DNA from: Novosphingobium sp. ERN07
Lineage (GTDB): Bacteria; Pseudomonadota; Alphaproteobacteria; Sphingomonadales; Sphingomonadaceae
NCBI RefSeq assembly: GCF_012641335.1
Contig: NZ_JABAID010000001.1
Coordinates: forward strand, 586,808 to 650,807
Direction of reading: 5' to 3'
Length of the DNA stretch: 64,000 nt
Position 1 is the first letter of the stretch; the number at the start of each line of letters is the position of its first letter. Positions 23,568 through 33,158 of this stretch are shown here, piece by piece. Below the pieces are notes generated by a model. It saw nothing but the letters and a program-made list of their open reading frames with translations. It was not told where the DNA came from and made no database searches. A program made the translations under genes and the position numbers.

Positions 23568-23804
23568 TCAGTCGATGCCGAGAGCGTTCTTGTAGGTTTC
23601 CAGCACGGCTTCCATCTCGCGCCGATCATCAGGCTTCATCTTACGCAGGCGAACGATCTGACGCATGATCTTTGCATCATAGCCGGTCGACTTCGCTTCG
23701 CTGTAGACGTCCTTGATATCGTCACCGATGCCCTTTTTTTCTTCTTCGAGGCGTTCGATGCGTTCGATCAGAAGGCGCAGGCGGTCGTCGGCGGAATCGG
23801 CCAT
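23568..23804 (-). CDS. DUF2312/UPF0335 protein, GapR-like nucleoid protein
   Basis: The family start [20 protein letters not shown] fixes the ATG at 23804 with a nearby GGAG; the product has 78 residues. It is a coiled-coil helix followed by [21 protein letters not shown] and [21 protein letters not shown], matching UPF0335. The Caulobacter member GapR clamps over-twisted DNA ahead of replication and transcription forks. Whether this copy does the same is inferred from family membership. It is upstream of no obvious operon partner. Confidence 0.9.
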   Translation of the reverse strand: MADSADDRLRLLIERIERLEEEKKGIGDDIKDVYSEAKSTGYDAKIMRQIVRLRKMKPDDRREMEAVLETYKNALGID

Positions 23805-23910
23805 CGGGGAAGTCTCCGGGTAACTGGTGAATCGGTTGGCTGGGCTGATAGACGCGCCTTGGGATTCGGGCAAAGCGGGGCTGTGGAAATCTGTGACCAG
23901 AACGGCCGAA

Positions 23911-24267
23911 TCAGTGGGAGCCGCCGTTTCTCTTCAGGCTTTCTTCCATGCGCGCCATCTGTTCCTGCGTCGCTTCGGTCTGGTAGGCGGCTTTCCATTC
24001 GTCGAAAGGCATCCCGTGGATCACTTCGCGCGCGGCGGCCTTGTCGCCTTCGAAGCCCGCATCGCGAATCCAGTCGGAAAGGCAATTGCGGCAAAATCCG
24101 GCCAGGCCCATCAGGTCGATGTTTTCGGCGTCGTGGCGCTTTTGCAGGTGCTTCACCAGTCGGCGGAAGGCAACAGCGGCAATGTCGTCGGGAATTGCGT
24201 CAATCTTGACCGGCGTCGGAGTTGCATTCGTATCCACTGTAATCGTCCTTGGGTTTTGAAATGGCAT
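23911..24267 (-). CDS. DUF1244 family protein
   Basis: The 118-residue product has the DUF1244 core: [39 protein letters not shown], then [17 protein letters not shown]. It is a small helical protein widespread in alphaproteobacteria and metazoan mitochondria relatives, with two conserved cysteines (FCRNC) that may bind a metal. No activity is established. The N-terminal 25 residues are a variable extension. It is divergent from pyk. Confidence 0.88.
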   Translation of the reverse strand: MPFQNPRTITVDTNATPTPVKIDAIPDDIAAVAFRRLVKHLQKRHDAENIDLMGLAGFCRNCLSDWIRDAGFEGDKAAAREVIHGMPFDEWKAAYQTEATQEQMARMEESLKRNGGSH

Positions 24268-24327
24268 GGGCCATAGCGCGCCTTAGATAAACACGTCGGG
24301 CGATTTTCATACAGGAGTACCAGCGCC

Positions 24328-25794
24328 GTGGCCAAGCTTGATCCTCGCTCCAGCATGGTGTTGGGCCGCAAGGTAAAGATCCTTGCGACCGTCGGCCCGG
24401 CAAGCCGCGATCCCGAAATGCTGGAAAAGCTCTATCGCGCCGGGGCCGATGCTTTCCGCGTGAACATGAGCCACGGCGACCATGCCACCCATGCCGAAAC
24501 CATCGCGAATATTCGCGCGCTGGAAAAGAAGGTGAACCGTCCGATCACGGTGCTGTGCGATTTGCAGGGACCGAAGCTGCGCGTCGGCACGTTCAAGGAT
24601 GGGCGCACGGTGATCCGTCATTCTGGACACTTCACTCTGGATCGCAACCCTGAGCCGGGTGACGAAACGCGCGTTTGCCTGCCGCACCCCGAACTGTTCG
24701 GCATCCTGCAAAAAGGCCAACGCCTGCTGATTGACGATGGCAAGCTGCGGCTGCGGGTGATCCGTGCCGATCAGGACGAAATCCTGTGTTCTGCCGAAGT
24801 CGGGGGCGTCATTTCGGATCGCAAGGGCGTGAACGTGCCCGATGCCGTGGTGCCGGTGCCCGCGCTGACCGACAAGGACCGGCGCGACCTTTCGTTCGCG
24901 GTGGAAAACGGCGCAGACTGGATCGCGCTTTCGTTCGTGCAGCGGCCCGAAGATGTGGCAGAAGCGCGGCGGCTGATGGGTGGTTACGGTTCACTGATGG
25001 CCAAGATCGAGAAGCCGGCGGCGATTTCGCGACTGGAAGAGATCGTCGAACTTTCCGATGGCATCATGGTGGCCCGCGGCGATCTGGGCGTCGAACTGAA
25101 CCCTGAAGAAGTGCCGCCGCTGCAGAAGCGCATCGTTGAAAGCGCCCGTCGTCAGGGCAAGCCTGTGGTTGTGGCAACGCAGATGCTCGAATCCATGATC
25201 GAGGCGCCTACGCCGACCCGTGCTGAAGTTTCCGACGTGGCCAATGCCGTCTATGACGGGGCAGACGCGGTGATGCTTTCGGCAGAAACAGCGGCTGGGG
25301 CGTGGCCGGAAGAGGCGGTGACAATCATGCACCGCATCGCCGCGCAAGTTGAGGCCGATCCCGGCTATCACGCGCGCGTTCACTTCATAGAAACGCTGCC
25401 CGATCCCACTACGGCAGACGCGCTGGCACAGGCCGCGGCGAGCATTGCCGAAACGTTGCCTATTGCCGGGATCATCGTGTTCACCGGATCGGGATCAACC
25501 GCGCGGCGCGTTGCGCGTGAACGGCCTGCTGTGCCGATGCTGGTGCTTACGCCTTCACAGAAGACCGCGCGCAAGGTTGGCCTGCTGTGGGGCACGCACG
25601 CGGTCAGCACCAAGGACATCGGCAGTTTCGAGGAAATGATTGCCAAGGGCAAGCGCATGGCGCTGCGTCATGGTTTTGGGGCGGCAGGGGCCAAACTGGT
25701 CGCGCTGGCAGGCGTACCGTTCGGTACGCCGGGGGCAACCAACCTGCTTCATGTCGTGACGCTGACCGGTAACGAACTGGACCGCTATAGCTGA
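24328..25794 (+). CDS. pyk: Pyruvate kinase
   Basis: The GTG at 24328 follows AGGAG and gives 488 residues. The enzyme transfers phosphate from PEP to ADP in the last step of glycolysis. Signatures are KILATVGPASRDPEMLEKLY, FRVNMSHGDH, CDLQGPKLRVG, the active-site block LMAKIEKPAAISRLEEIVELSDGIMVARGDLG and ATQMLESMIEAPTPTRAEVSDVANAVYDG. The C-terminal regulatory domain is complete (FTGSGSTARRVARERPAVP). It converges on, and overlaps by ten bases, the diguanylate cyclase gene. Confidence 0.97.
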   Translation: MAKLDPRSSMVLGRKVKILATVGPASRDPEMLEKLYRAGADAFRVNMSHGDHATHAETIANIRALEKKVNRPITVLCDLQGPKLRVGTFKDGRTVIRHSGHFTLDRNPEPGDETRVCLPHPELFGILQKGQRLLIDDGKLRLRVIRADQDEILCSAEVGGVISDRKGVNVPDAVVPVPALTDKDRRDLSFAVENGADWIALSFVQRPEDVAEARRLMGGYGSLMAKIEKPAAISRLEEIVELSDGIMVARGDLGVELNPEEVPPLQKRIVESARRQGKPVVVATQMLESMIEAPTPTRAEVSDVANAVYDGADAVMLSAETAAGAWPEEAVTIMHRIAAQVEADPGYHARVHFIETLPDPTTADALAQAAASIAETLPIAGIIVFTGSGSTARRVARERPAVPMLVLTPSQKTARKVGLLWGTHAVSTKDIGSFEEMIAKGKRMALRHGFGAAGAKLVALAGVPFGTPGATNLLHVVTLTGNELDRYS

Positions 25795-27080
25795 CGGGAC
25801 TTTATCGTCGTCAGCCTTGGCGCATCGCGTCCAGCGCGTTTTTCCGAAGCGACGATCCGGTTCTTGCCAGCTTTCTTGGCGGCATAAAGTGCAGCATCGG
25901 CAATCGGCAGAACGTCGGTTGCCGATGTTGCCGTTTCGGGGACAGTGGCGATGCCCAGTGACGCGCTGATCGCACATTCATGGCTGCCGCTCAGCGATTC
26001 GATGCGATCACGAAGGGCTTCGGCCTTTTCCATCGCATCTTCCAGAGAGCAGTCTGGAAGGATGGCCACAAGTTCTTCGCCGCCATAGCGGCAAACCACA
26101 TCGGTCGGGCGCAGCGCGCCTACGATCTGCGCGGCGACATCGCGCAGCACGGCATCGCCCTTAGCATGGCCGTGTTCGTCGTTCAGCTTCTTGAAGTTGT
26201 CGAGGTCCAGCATGACAACGGCCGTGCTGCCACCGGTGCGCGAGCCGAGCGAGACGAAACGCTCCAGCGCGTCTTCCATATAGCGGCGGTTATACAACCC
26301 GGTGAGTGGGTCGCGCAGAGATTGCGTGCGCAGCTTTTCTCGCAAGGCGATGTTCGAAAGCGCCAGTGACATCGAATCTGCCAGCGCCCGGCCCAGACGC
26401 CGAATGTCCATAAGCCGGCCGAATGCGCCTTCTGTTTGAGGGTGGGTGATGATCAGCAGGCCGTGGACCTGGCCGCAAGCCATCATCGGCAGTTCCACGC
26501 TCGCAACTTGCGATGCGTGGTGCGCGCAGCAGAGCGTGGCATCGCCCGGTGCATTGATATGCGGTTTGCCGCGCTTCAGCGTCCAGCAATTGGATGGTGA
26601 AAGCACTTCGGGCGCGACATAATCTTCCGGCATGTCCCATGCGCGGGCCAGATCAAGCCGATCGCGGGAATTGTTGAAAACGAACAGGGCTGCGCCATAG
26701 CCCGGCAGCAGACGCCGAGCGGTGGCCATCAGCACGGCGCTGGCGTCGTCGTAAGTCTCTGCGGCCTGAAGCATGTCGGTCATCGCGAACAGTTCCTGAA
26801 TCTGCTCACGTGAATCGCGGGTTTCGCGAAACTGCTGCTGCTGGCGCGCGCGGATCGACATCGCGATGCGGCGCAGCACCATCTGCAGGACGAACACGCA
26901 GGTCAGACCCAGCGCGGCAACGGCGGCAAGCTGATCGTGATGCTTTTCGTCGAAGAACAGCATCAACATGACCGCGATCAGCACGACAGCCTGGCCGATC
27001 ATCGCGCCGATGTGGGTGCGATCAAGCATGGCATCGTCGGCACGCAGCCGTTTTTGTTCAGGTTGTGGCACGTCTGCCAT
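25785..27080 (-). CDS. Membrane-anchored GAF-GGDEF diguanylate cyclase
   Basis: I take the ATG at 27080 (MADVPQPEQ), giving 431 residues. Two membrane helices near the N-terminus (GAMIGQAVVLIAVMLMLFF and AALGLTCVFVLQMVL) are followed by a coiled linker. A GAF-like domain follows (YGAALFVFNN, AWDMPEDYVAPEVLSPSNCW, VELPMMACGQVHGLLIITHP), then a GGDEF domain. The active site is RYGGEEL (333-337), intact, so it should make cyclic-di-GMP. An RxxD inhibitory site is not obvious. The Cys-rich GAF segment (LCCAHHASQ) may sense a ligand. Confidence 0.9.
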   Translation of the reverse strand: MADVPQPEQKRLRADDAMLDRTHIGAMIGQAVVLIAVMLMLFFDEKHHDQLAAVAALGLTCVFVLQMVLRRIAMSIRARQQQQFRETRDSREQIQELFAMTDMLQAAETYDDASAVLMATARRLLPGYGAALFVFNNSRDRLDLARAWDMPEDYVAPEVLSPSNCWTLKRGKPHINAPGDATLCCAHHASQVASVELPMMACGQVHGLLIITHPQTEGAFGRLMDIRRLGRALADSMSLALSNIALREKLRTQSLRDPLTGLYNRRYMEDALERFVSLGSRTGGSTAVVMLDLDNFKKLNDEHGHAKGDAVLRDVAAQIVGALRPTDVVCRYGGEELVAILPDCSLEDAMEKAEALRDRIESLSGSHECAISASLGIATVPETATSATDVLPIADAALYAAKKAGKNRIVASEKRAGRDAPRLTTIKSRQL

Positions 27081-27206
27081 TGCGATTCGTTCTCCCGGGA
27101 TGCCGTGATTGTTAATACACGCACCGGGCACGATCGATTAAGCCCGACAGCAGTAGAATGCCGTCTGACAAAAAGTCCTGAAGTTAACGTTAAGTCCCTA
27201 TGTTTT

Positions 27207-27872
27207 TCAGCGGCTTCCGAACAGGGCTGAGCCGACACGGATATGTGTTGCACCCAGTTGGACGGCCGTCTCGAAATCGTCGCTCATACCCATCGACAGC
27301 GCGGGAAGGCCGTGATCGTCGGCCAGTTTGTCGAGCAGAGCGAAGAAAGGCGCGGGTTCGATGTCGGCGGGCGGCACGCACATTAGGCCGATCACCTCGA
27401 TCCCGGCGTCGCGCGCCTGATCGAGCAGGCCGGGCAGTTCTGCCACGGTGCAGCCGCCCTTCTGCTCTTCCGCACCGATATTGACCTGCACGAAGCACGG
27501 CACTTTGCGGCCCAGCTTTTCCTGCGCTTTGCCCAGGGCGGCGATCACGCTGGCGCGGTCTAGCGAGTGGATGCAATCGAACAGCGCCAGCGCATCTTCG
27601 GCCTTGTTCGACTGAAGTTGGCCGACCAGATGCAGTGAGATGTCGGTATGGGCGGCGCGGATGGCAGGCCATTTGTCCTGCGCTTCCTGCACGCGATTCT
27701 CGCCAAACACGCGCTGTCCCTGAGCAATCAGATCGAGAATCGCCTCGGCAGGCTTGGTCTTCGAAACTGCGACAAGTGCGATCTGATCGGCTTTGCGCCC
27801 TGCGATGCGCGCAGCGCTGGCAATGCGGCTGCGGACGATTTCGAGCGGTGATGAAGGGACTGCCTGTTCCAT
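27207..27872 (-). CDS. YggS/PLPBP family pyridoxal phosphate homeostasis protein
   Basis: This 221-residue TIM-barrel protein binds PLP through the lysine in IALVAVSKTKPAEAI. It also has GENRVQEAQDKW, HLVGQLQSNKAE, SLDR and the closing SMGMSDDFETAVQLGATHIRVGSALFG. Members lack enzymatic turnover and buffer vitamin B6 and amino-acid pools. The start ATG at 27872 lies 23 bases from the divergent ThiE-like gene. Confidence 0.95.
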   Translation of the reverse strand: MEQAVPSSPLEIVRSRIASAARIAGRKADQIALVAVSKTKPAEAILDLIAQGQRVFGENRVQEAQDKWPAIRAAHTDISLHLVGQLQSNKAEDALALFDCIHSLDRASVIAALGKAQEKLGRKVPCFVQVNIGAEEQKGGCTVAELPGLLDQARDAGIEVIGLMCVPPADIEPAPFFALLDKLADDHGLPALSMGMSDDFETAVQLGATHIRVGSALFGSR

Positions 27873-27894
27873 GCGCCGGTGCTATAGCGCGCCG

Positions 27895-28449
27895 ATGGGA
27901 AAGCGCCAGATCATCAGTAGGCAAGGCGTGCCGCGTTGCGTGCTGCTGACCGATGCGCGTAACGATGCCGGGTTGGAGCGAGCCATCACGCGGTTGCCGC
28001 GCGGTAGCGTCGTGGTGTTCCGACACTACCATTTGAACCAGGACGTGCGCCGCGACCGCTTTCAGCATCTTAGCAAGCTGACGGAGCGGCGTGGTGGTTT
28101 GGTGATCGGCGCGCGAGTACCTTCCGGATGGCGCGCAGGCGGAGTCTATGGTTCGGCAAAAGAGGTCGCCGGCGCGAGAGGCCTGCGCCTGGCAACGGCA
28201 CATTCGCTGCGGGAGATTGGCATGGCGGCACGGGCAGGTGCACACGCAGTTTTGCTCTCCCCTGTATTCGCCACGCGTTCGCATCCCGGTGCCAAAGTGC
28301 TGGGCACGGCGCGTTTCCTGATGCTGGCGCGGCAATCGCCCTTGCCGGTGATCGCATTGGGCGGGATGACGGCTGCACGCGCGCGCAGGTTGCCAGTGCA
28401 TGGCTGGGCGGCAATTGATGGCTTTGCGTCTGGCTATGCAAAGTGCTGA
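27895..28449 (+). CDS. ThiE-like (thiamine phosphate synthase fold) protein
   Basis: From the ATG at 27895 the product has 184 residues, about 20-30 shorter than ThiE. The second half matches the TenI/ThiE barrel well: LATAHSLREIGMAARAGAHAVLLSPVFATRSHPGAKVLG, and VIALGGMTAARARRL near the end. The first half is divergent (VPRCVLLTDARND, FRHYHLNQDVRRDRFQHL) and lacks the usual QLREK and substrate-binding pattern. It may be a TenI-like or otherwise non-biosynthetic relative. It is divergent from yggS with a 22-base gap and directly upstream of ftsK. Confidence 0.75.
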   Translation: MGKRQIISRQGVPRCVLLTDARNDAGLERAITRLPRGSVVVFRHYHLNQDVRRDRFQHLSKLTERRGGLVIGARVPSGWRAGGVYGSAKEVAGARGLRLATAHSLREIGMAARAGAHAVLLSPVFATRSHPGAKVLGTARFLMLARQSPLPVIALGGMTAARARRLPVHGWAAIDGFASGYAKC

Positions 28450-28535
28450 TTCATCGCATTTCCTGTCGGGATTCTTGACGGTGACTCCCCAAAAGGCGCA
28501 TTATACCCACAGCAAGGGCAGGGATACACGAAGAC

Positions 28536-30935
28536 ATGGCAAGCCGGGCAGGACTTTCCGCACGCACAAGCGGCGCTGATTGGCGCGCTGTGCTGCGCCG
28601 TTCGATGCGCCGCAGTTTCGAACTGATCGGCGGCGGTGTGCTGGCAGGAGCCATGCTGTTTCTGGCCCTGGCTCTGATCAGCTACACGCAGACCGACCCT
28701 TCGGGCAGCACGGCATCGGGTAGCCCGGTCGAGAACTGGATGGGCTTCGCCGGGGCTTGGGCGGCAGAGCGGGTGCTTTTGTTCTTTGGCCTGCCGGGCG
28801 TGCTTCTGCTGCCTTTGCTGTGGGTCTTTGCGCGGCGCCTGTGGGAGGCGGAAAGCGACTTTATCGACACTGACGAAGACGAAGATCTGCTTCCTGAGCC
28901 GCGCTGGTGGCGGCCCACGCTGTTGCTGTTCGTGGCGATGGCTCTTCTTGGCACCGCGCTGGCGCTGTGGGGTGCGAGTTCTGCAAGCCGCCTGCCGGCA
29001 GGGCCGGGCGGTATGGCGGGTCTGCTGGCAGCAGCGGCGATCACTGCGTTTGCCGATCTGATGCCGCAGGTGTCGCGGGCGTGGCTTACTGTGCCGGTCG
29101 GGCTGGCTGCGCTGGCGGGTGGCATGGCGATTGCGAGCCGGATTTTCGCGCTGGATTGGGGGCGGATGCTTTCGCTGCCGCCATTCCTGCATCGCGCATC
29201 AAGCGGCGCTAAGCAGCGGGCAGAGCGGTTTGTCGATCAGAATGTGGACACTCCGCCTGTGCAAAAGCGCGAACGGCGCGAAAAGGAAGCGCGCGCCGCT
29301 GCGGAAGAGATCGATGTCGAGGACGTCCTGGCCCCGCGCAAGCCGACCGAGATCAGCGATTCCACGCGTGCGCCGGTCGTCGCGGCGGCCCAGCCCAAGG
29401 CGCGGCAGGGCGATCTGTTCGACAAGCATGAACTGCCCTCGATAGACCTTCTGGTAGAGGCCCCGGCGGGATCCACACAGAAGGTCGACAAACTGGCGCT
29501 GGAACGCAATGCGCGCCTGCTCGAAAACGTGCTCGACGATTTCAACGTGAAGGGTGAGATCACCGCCGTGCGCACCGGCCCAGTGGTGACGATGTACGAA
29601 CTTGAACCCGCGCCGGGCATCAAGGCCAGCCGCGTCATCGGCTTGGCCGACGATATCGCCCGCAATATGAGCGCTATTTCCGCACGCGTCTCTGCCATTC
29701 CGGGGCGCACTGTGATGGGTATCGAATTGCCCAACGCGATCCGCGACATGGTGAGTTTCCGCGAACTGATCGCGTGTGAAAAATTCGCAAATTCCAAGGC
29801 GCTGCTGCCGATCATTCTGGGCAAGGACATTGCCGGTGAACCGATCGTGGCGGACCTTGCCACCATGCCGCACCTGCTGGTTGCCGGTACGACCGGTTCG
29901 GGCAAATCGGTGGGGCTCAACTGCATCCTGCTGTCGCTTCTGTACCGTTTGACCCCTGCTCAGTGCCGATTGATCCTTGTCGATCCCAAGGTGCTGGAAC
30001 TCAAGTCTTACGACGATATCCCGCACCTGCTTTCGCCTGTGGTGACAGAACCGGCCAAGGCCGTGCGTGCGCTCAAATGGGCGGTTGAGGAAATGGAGCG
30101 GCGCTACCGACAGATGTCGTCGATTGCCGTGCGCAACATTTCGGGATTCAACGAAAAGGTGCGCGCCGCGCAAGCCAAGGGCAAGCCTCTGGGCCGCCGT
30201 ATTCAGGTAGGCTTCGATCCCGATACCGGTGAGGAACTGTTCGAGGAACAGCAGCTTGATTATGAAGTGCTGCCGCAGATCGTGGTCATCGTCGATGAAC
30301 TGGCCGACCTTATGGTCACGGTCGGCAAGGAAATCGAAGTATTGATCCAGCGTCTTTCCCAAAAGAGCCGCGCGGCGGGCATCCACCTGATCATGGCAAC
30401 GCAGCGGCCTTCGGTCGACGTGATCACCGGCGTGATCAAGGCCAACCTGCCCACTCGCATCTCATTTGCCGTGACCAGCCGCATCGATAGCCGGACTATC
30501 CTGGGCGAACAGGGCGCAGAGCAACTGCTGGGCAAGGGCGATATGCTCTACAAGCCCAACACCGACCCCATCAAACGCGTTCACGGTCCCTTCGTCAGCG
30601 ACGAGGAAGTCGAGAAGGTGGCTGATCACTGGCGCGGGCAGGGTAGCCCTGAATACGTTGATTCGGTTACGGAAGAACCGGAAGATGGCGGCTTCGGTTT
30701 TGACGATATCGACAGCGCTTCCGACAATCCCGAAGACCGCAAGTACCGGCAGGTCTGCCAGCTGGTGTTCGAAAGCCAGAAGGCGAGCGCAAGCTGGATT
30801 CAGCGCCAGATGGGCGTTGGCTATAACACGGCCTCGAAATGGATCGAACGGATGGAAGCCGATGGACTGGTAGGACCAGCCAACCACGTCGGACGGCGCG
30901 AGATTTATCGCGATAAGGACGGCAACGTACTGTGA
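28536..30935 (+). CDS. ftsK: DNA translocase FtsK
   Basis: The 799-residue protein pumps chromosomal DNA through the closing septum. An N-terminal membrane domain with four helices (about 25-190) is followed by a charged linker, the alpha/beta motor and the gamma winged helix. Walker A is GTTGSGKS (about 451-458), Walker B is IVVIVDELADLM, followed by SRIDSRTILGEQGAEQLLGKGDML. The gamma domain (ASASWIQRQMGVGYNTASKWIERME) reads the KOPS sequence. Length is short to normal for alphaproteobacteria. A weak AT-rich terminator follows. Confidence 0.96.
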   Translation: MASRAGLSARTSGADWRAVLRRSMRRSFELIGGGVLAGAMLFLALALISYTQTDPSGSTASGSPVENWMGFAGAWAAERVLLFFGLPGVLLLPLLWVFARRLWEAESDFIDTDEDEDLLPEPRWWRPTLLLFVAMALLGTALALWGASSASRLPAGPGGMAGLLAAAAITAFADLMPQVSRAWLTVPVGLAALAGGMAIASRIFALDWGRMLSLPPFLHRASSGAKQRAERFVDQNVDTPPVQKRERREKEARAAAEEIDVEDVLAPRKPTEISDSTRAPVVAAAQPKARQGDLFDKHELPSIDLLVEAPAGSTQKVDKLALERNARLLENVLDDFNVKGEITAVRTGPVVTMYELEPAPGIKASRVIGLADDIARNMSAISARVSAIPGRTVMGIELPNAIRDMVSFRELIACEKFANSKALLPIILGKDIAGEPIVADLATMPHLLVAGTTGSGKSVGLNCILLSLLYRLTPAQCRLILVDPKVLELKSYDDIPHLLSPVVTEPAKAVRALKWAVEEMERRYRQMSSIAVRNISGFNEKVRAAQAKGKPLGRRIQVGFDPDTGEELFEEQQLDYEVLPQIVVIVDELADLMVTVGKEIEVLIQRLSQKSRAAGIHLIMATQRPSVDVITGVIKANLPTRISFAVTSRIDSRTILGEQGAEQLLGKGDMLYKPNTDPIKRVHGPFVSDEEVEKVADHWRGQGSPEYVDSVTEEPEDGGFGFDDIDSASDNPEDRKYRQVCQLVFESQKASASWIQRQMGVGYNTASKWIERMEADGLVGPANHVGRREIYRDKDGNVL

Positions 30936-30994
30936 ACATCATATGTGAATTATGAACAGAATTTATACTTCACTATTTGCTACTGTTCACTTTT
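30932..30994 (+). terminator. AT-rich imperfect terminator after ftsK
   Basis: GTGAACA (30932-30938) and TGTTCAC (30984-30990) enclose a second pair GTGAA/TTCAC; the structure starts at the ftsK stop and is followed by TTTTCTT. Confidence 0.45.
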
Positions 30995-31045
30995 CTTGGC
31001 CGGGGCATTAACTCGCTTCTAAGCAAGCTGCGCTATGCGGGCAGC

Positions 31046-32758
31046 ATGTTTGGTGGACTGGCTCGATTTATGGCTTTTGTCCTGCTGGTGTCGTTTGGCA
31101 GCATTGCCACGACAGCGGCGGCAGAGGTCGTGCCGGTTGTGCGCAAATGCCATGCCGATGCTCAGGCCAGCGAATCGTGGACCCAAGTTGTGGGTCAGCA
31201 GGGGCGCTGGCGTTGTGATGGCAAGGCGTGGATGCTTTCCGCAGACGTTGTGCTGATCCGGTTCGATCTGCCCGACAGTTCTGATCGGTTGCTGCCGCAA
31301 AGCCTGACCACGCATACCGGCAATTTTGAACGAATCGATGTGGGCGTGATCGATCGTCAGGGCGGCGCAATCTGGTCCTCGCATTGGCCGGGCGACATTC
31401 GCCATTTGCCGGCCGGCCCTTACATGACGATTCCCGTTCCGGGCGTCACTGCCGATACGGCACAGATTGCGGTGCAGGTCGTGCGGCCCTGGGGCAAGAC
31501 GACTCTCAGCGAGATGCGGTTGGACCCATTTACCGAGGGCAGCGGTTGGCCACTGCAACTGATCGTCGCGATGGCGGCAACCTGCGGAATGCTGCTGGTG
31601 CCACTGCTAATCAACACCGCATTCTATTCAGTCCTCCCCGAACGTTATGTCATCTGGCATCTCGTCATGGTCTCGGCAATGCTGGTGCAGGCAGCTTTTG
31701 CCACCGGCTTTGCCCATTTGCTGATCCCGCTCGAAATGGAATGGGAATGGCAGGCCTCGAATCTGGCGTTTTCATCGATGGCGGGGGCGGCGTTGCTGTT
31801 TGCCATCCATTTTATCGAGCAAGGCTGCCTTGATCCGCGCGTCCGCAAGGTGGCTGCCGGGCTGGCGCCGCTCATGTGGATCGTCGGAACGATCAGCAGC
31901 ATTCCGGTAGAAGCGGTGCGCCCTTGGTCGTCGGCAGCGATGCACCTTTCGGTGGCGGCAACGATCATTATGCTGGTGCTGCTGATGGGCAACGCCCGCC
32001 GCAATGGCAGCCGCGCGGTGCGTTTTCTGATTCTGGGCTGGACCCCGCTGATGGCGGTCGGTACATGGCGCATCCTTGGTTATGTGGTGCCCACGATCCA
32101 GCCGACCGAAGCGATCCTGCCTTATCAGCTATCGCTCGCCTTCGAGGTGCTGGTCACCGCACTCGGCATTGTCAGCCGCTTCATGGAAGTCCGGCAGGAG
32201 CGCGATGAGGCAACTGCGCGTGCGCTTGAACTGGAAGGCATGGCTGATCGCGATCCGCTGACAGGCTTGCGCAACCGTCGCACCATCGAAACCCATTTCG
32301 AGGAACTGTTCCGGCGCGGTTTCCGCACGATGGCGGTGATCGATCTAGATCACTTCAAGGTGGTCAACGATACCCACGGTCACGCCACGGGCGACATGGT
32401 GCTATGCGCGGTCGCGCTCGCTCTGGCTGATGACCGCGATACCCATGCCATCCGCATGGGGGGCGAGGAATTCCTGCTGCTGCTGCGCGGCCATGACGCT
32501 GCTGCGCGTGCCGAACGCTGCCGCCGCGCAATAACCACGCGCATTACCAGCGAGGTGCCGGGGCTTGAACGCATGGTCACCGCCAGCATGGGGCTGGTCG
32601 AACATGATCTGCGCGGCAATCTGCAGATCGATTTCGTCTCGCTTTACGCCCGCTGCGACCAGTTGCTGTATGAAGCAAAGCGTCTTGGTCGGAACCGCAC
32701 GATGCGTGAAAAGGTGACCGGATTTCACCCTGCGGCGGCGCTTTCCGAGGTGGCCTGA
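31046..32758 (+). CDS. 7TM-sensor diguanylate cyclase (7TMR-DISM type) with GGDEF domain
   Basis: I take the ATG at 31046, which starts a signal peptide (MFGGLARFMAFVLLVSF), giving 570 residues; a TTG at 30977 is an alternative. A periplasmic domain of about 150 residues resembling the 7TMR-DISM extracellular sensor is followed by about seven membrane helices (from LQLIVAMAATCGMLLVPLL to LAFEVLVTALGIVSRF). A GGDEF domain follows with RMGGEEF (472-476) and DPLTGLRNRR. It should make cyclic-di-GMP in response to a periplasmic ligand, perhaps a carbohydrate. It is the second such enzyme within 6 kb. Confidence 0.88.
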   Translation: MFGGLARFMAFVLLVSFGSIATTAAAEVVPVVRKCHADAQASESWTQVVGQQGRWRCDGKAWMLSADVVLIRFDLPDSSDRLLPQSLTTHTGNFERIDVGVIDRQGGAIWSSHWPGDIRHLPAGPYMTIPVPGVTADTAQIAVQVVRPWGKTTLSEMRLDPFTEGSGWPLQLIVAMAATCGMLLVPLLINTAFYSVLPERYVIWHLVMVSAMLVQAAFATGFAHLLIPLEMEWEWQASNLAFSSMAGAALLFAIHFIEQGCLDPRVRKVAAGLAPLMWIVGTISSIPVEAVRPWSSAAMHLSVAATIIMLVLLMGNARRNGSRAVRFLILGWTPLMAVGTWRILGYVVPTIQPTEAILPYQLSLAFEVLVTALGIVSRFMEVRQERDEATARALELEGMADRDPLTGLRNRRTIETHFEELFRRGFRTMAVIDLDHFKVVNDTHGHATGDMVLCAVALALADDRDTHAIRMGGEEFLLLLRGHDAAARAERCRRAITTRITSEVPGLERMVTASMGLVEHDLRGNLQIDFVSLYARCDQLLYEAKRLGRNRTMREKVTGFHPAAALSEVA

Positions 32759-32762
32759 ACGG

Positions 32763-33158
32763 TCAGGGCAGGAACGGGGCAGCGACATCGCGGGGCACGC
32801 GCAGGATGCGGCCCGATGCGCGGTCTATAATGGCCCAAGTGGTCTTGGCGCTGACGATCACCTTGCCCGCGCCATTGCGAAAATCGACGCGGCGATCAAA
32901 CCGTGCGCCACTAGGCGGTTCGGGAATGTAGGTTTCGGCGTTGACGCTTTCACCTTCGGCAATGTTGCCGCGATAGTCGATCTCGTGCCGTGTCACGACC
33001 CAGGCATAGGCCGCCTGATGCTCGGCGCACGCCACCGCTGCCCAATGCGCGGTGGCGATGTCCTGAATCCAGTTAACCCAGACCGCGTTGTTCACGTGGC
33101 CGAGTTCATCGATGTGTTCAGGACCGGCGGTGAAGGTGAGGGTATGGCGTTTGCTCAA
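32763..33158 (-). CDS. Acyl-CoA thioesterase (4HBT hotdog family)
   Basis: The stop codon of the upstream peptidase gene overlaps a TTG (TTGA) that has AGGGG eight bases before it. I use it as the start for 131 residues (LSKRHTLTFTAGPEHIDELGHVNNAVWVNWIQD). A GTG at 33179 would add seven residues. DELGHVNN holds the catalytic Asp of the YbgC/FadM-type hotdog fold, followed by YAWVVTRHEIDYRGNI. It probably hydrolyses medium or long acyl-CoA. It is translationally coupled to the S9 peptidase. Confidence 0.85.
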   Translation of the reverse strand: MSKRHTLTFTAGPEHIDELGHVNNAVWVNWIQDIATAHWAAVACAEHQAAYAWVVTRHEIDYRGNIAEGESVNAETYIPEPPSGARFDRRVDFRNGAGKVIVSAKTTWAIIDRASGRILRVPRDVAAPFLP

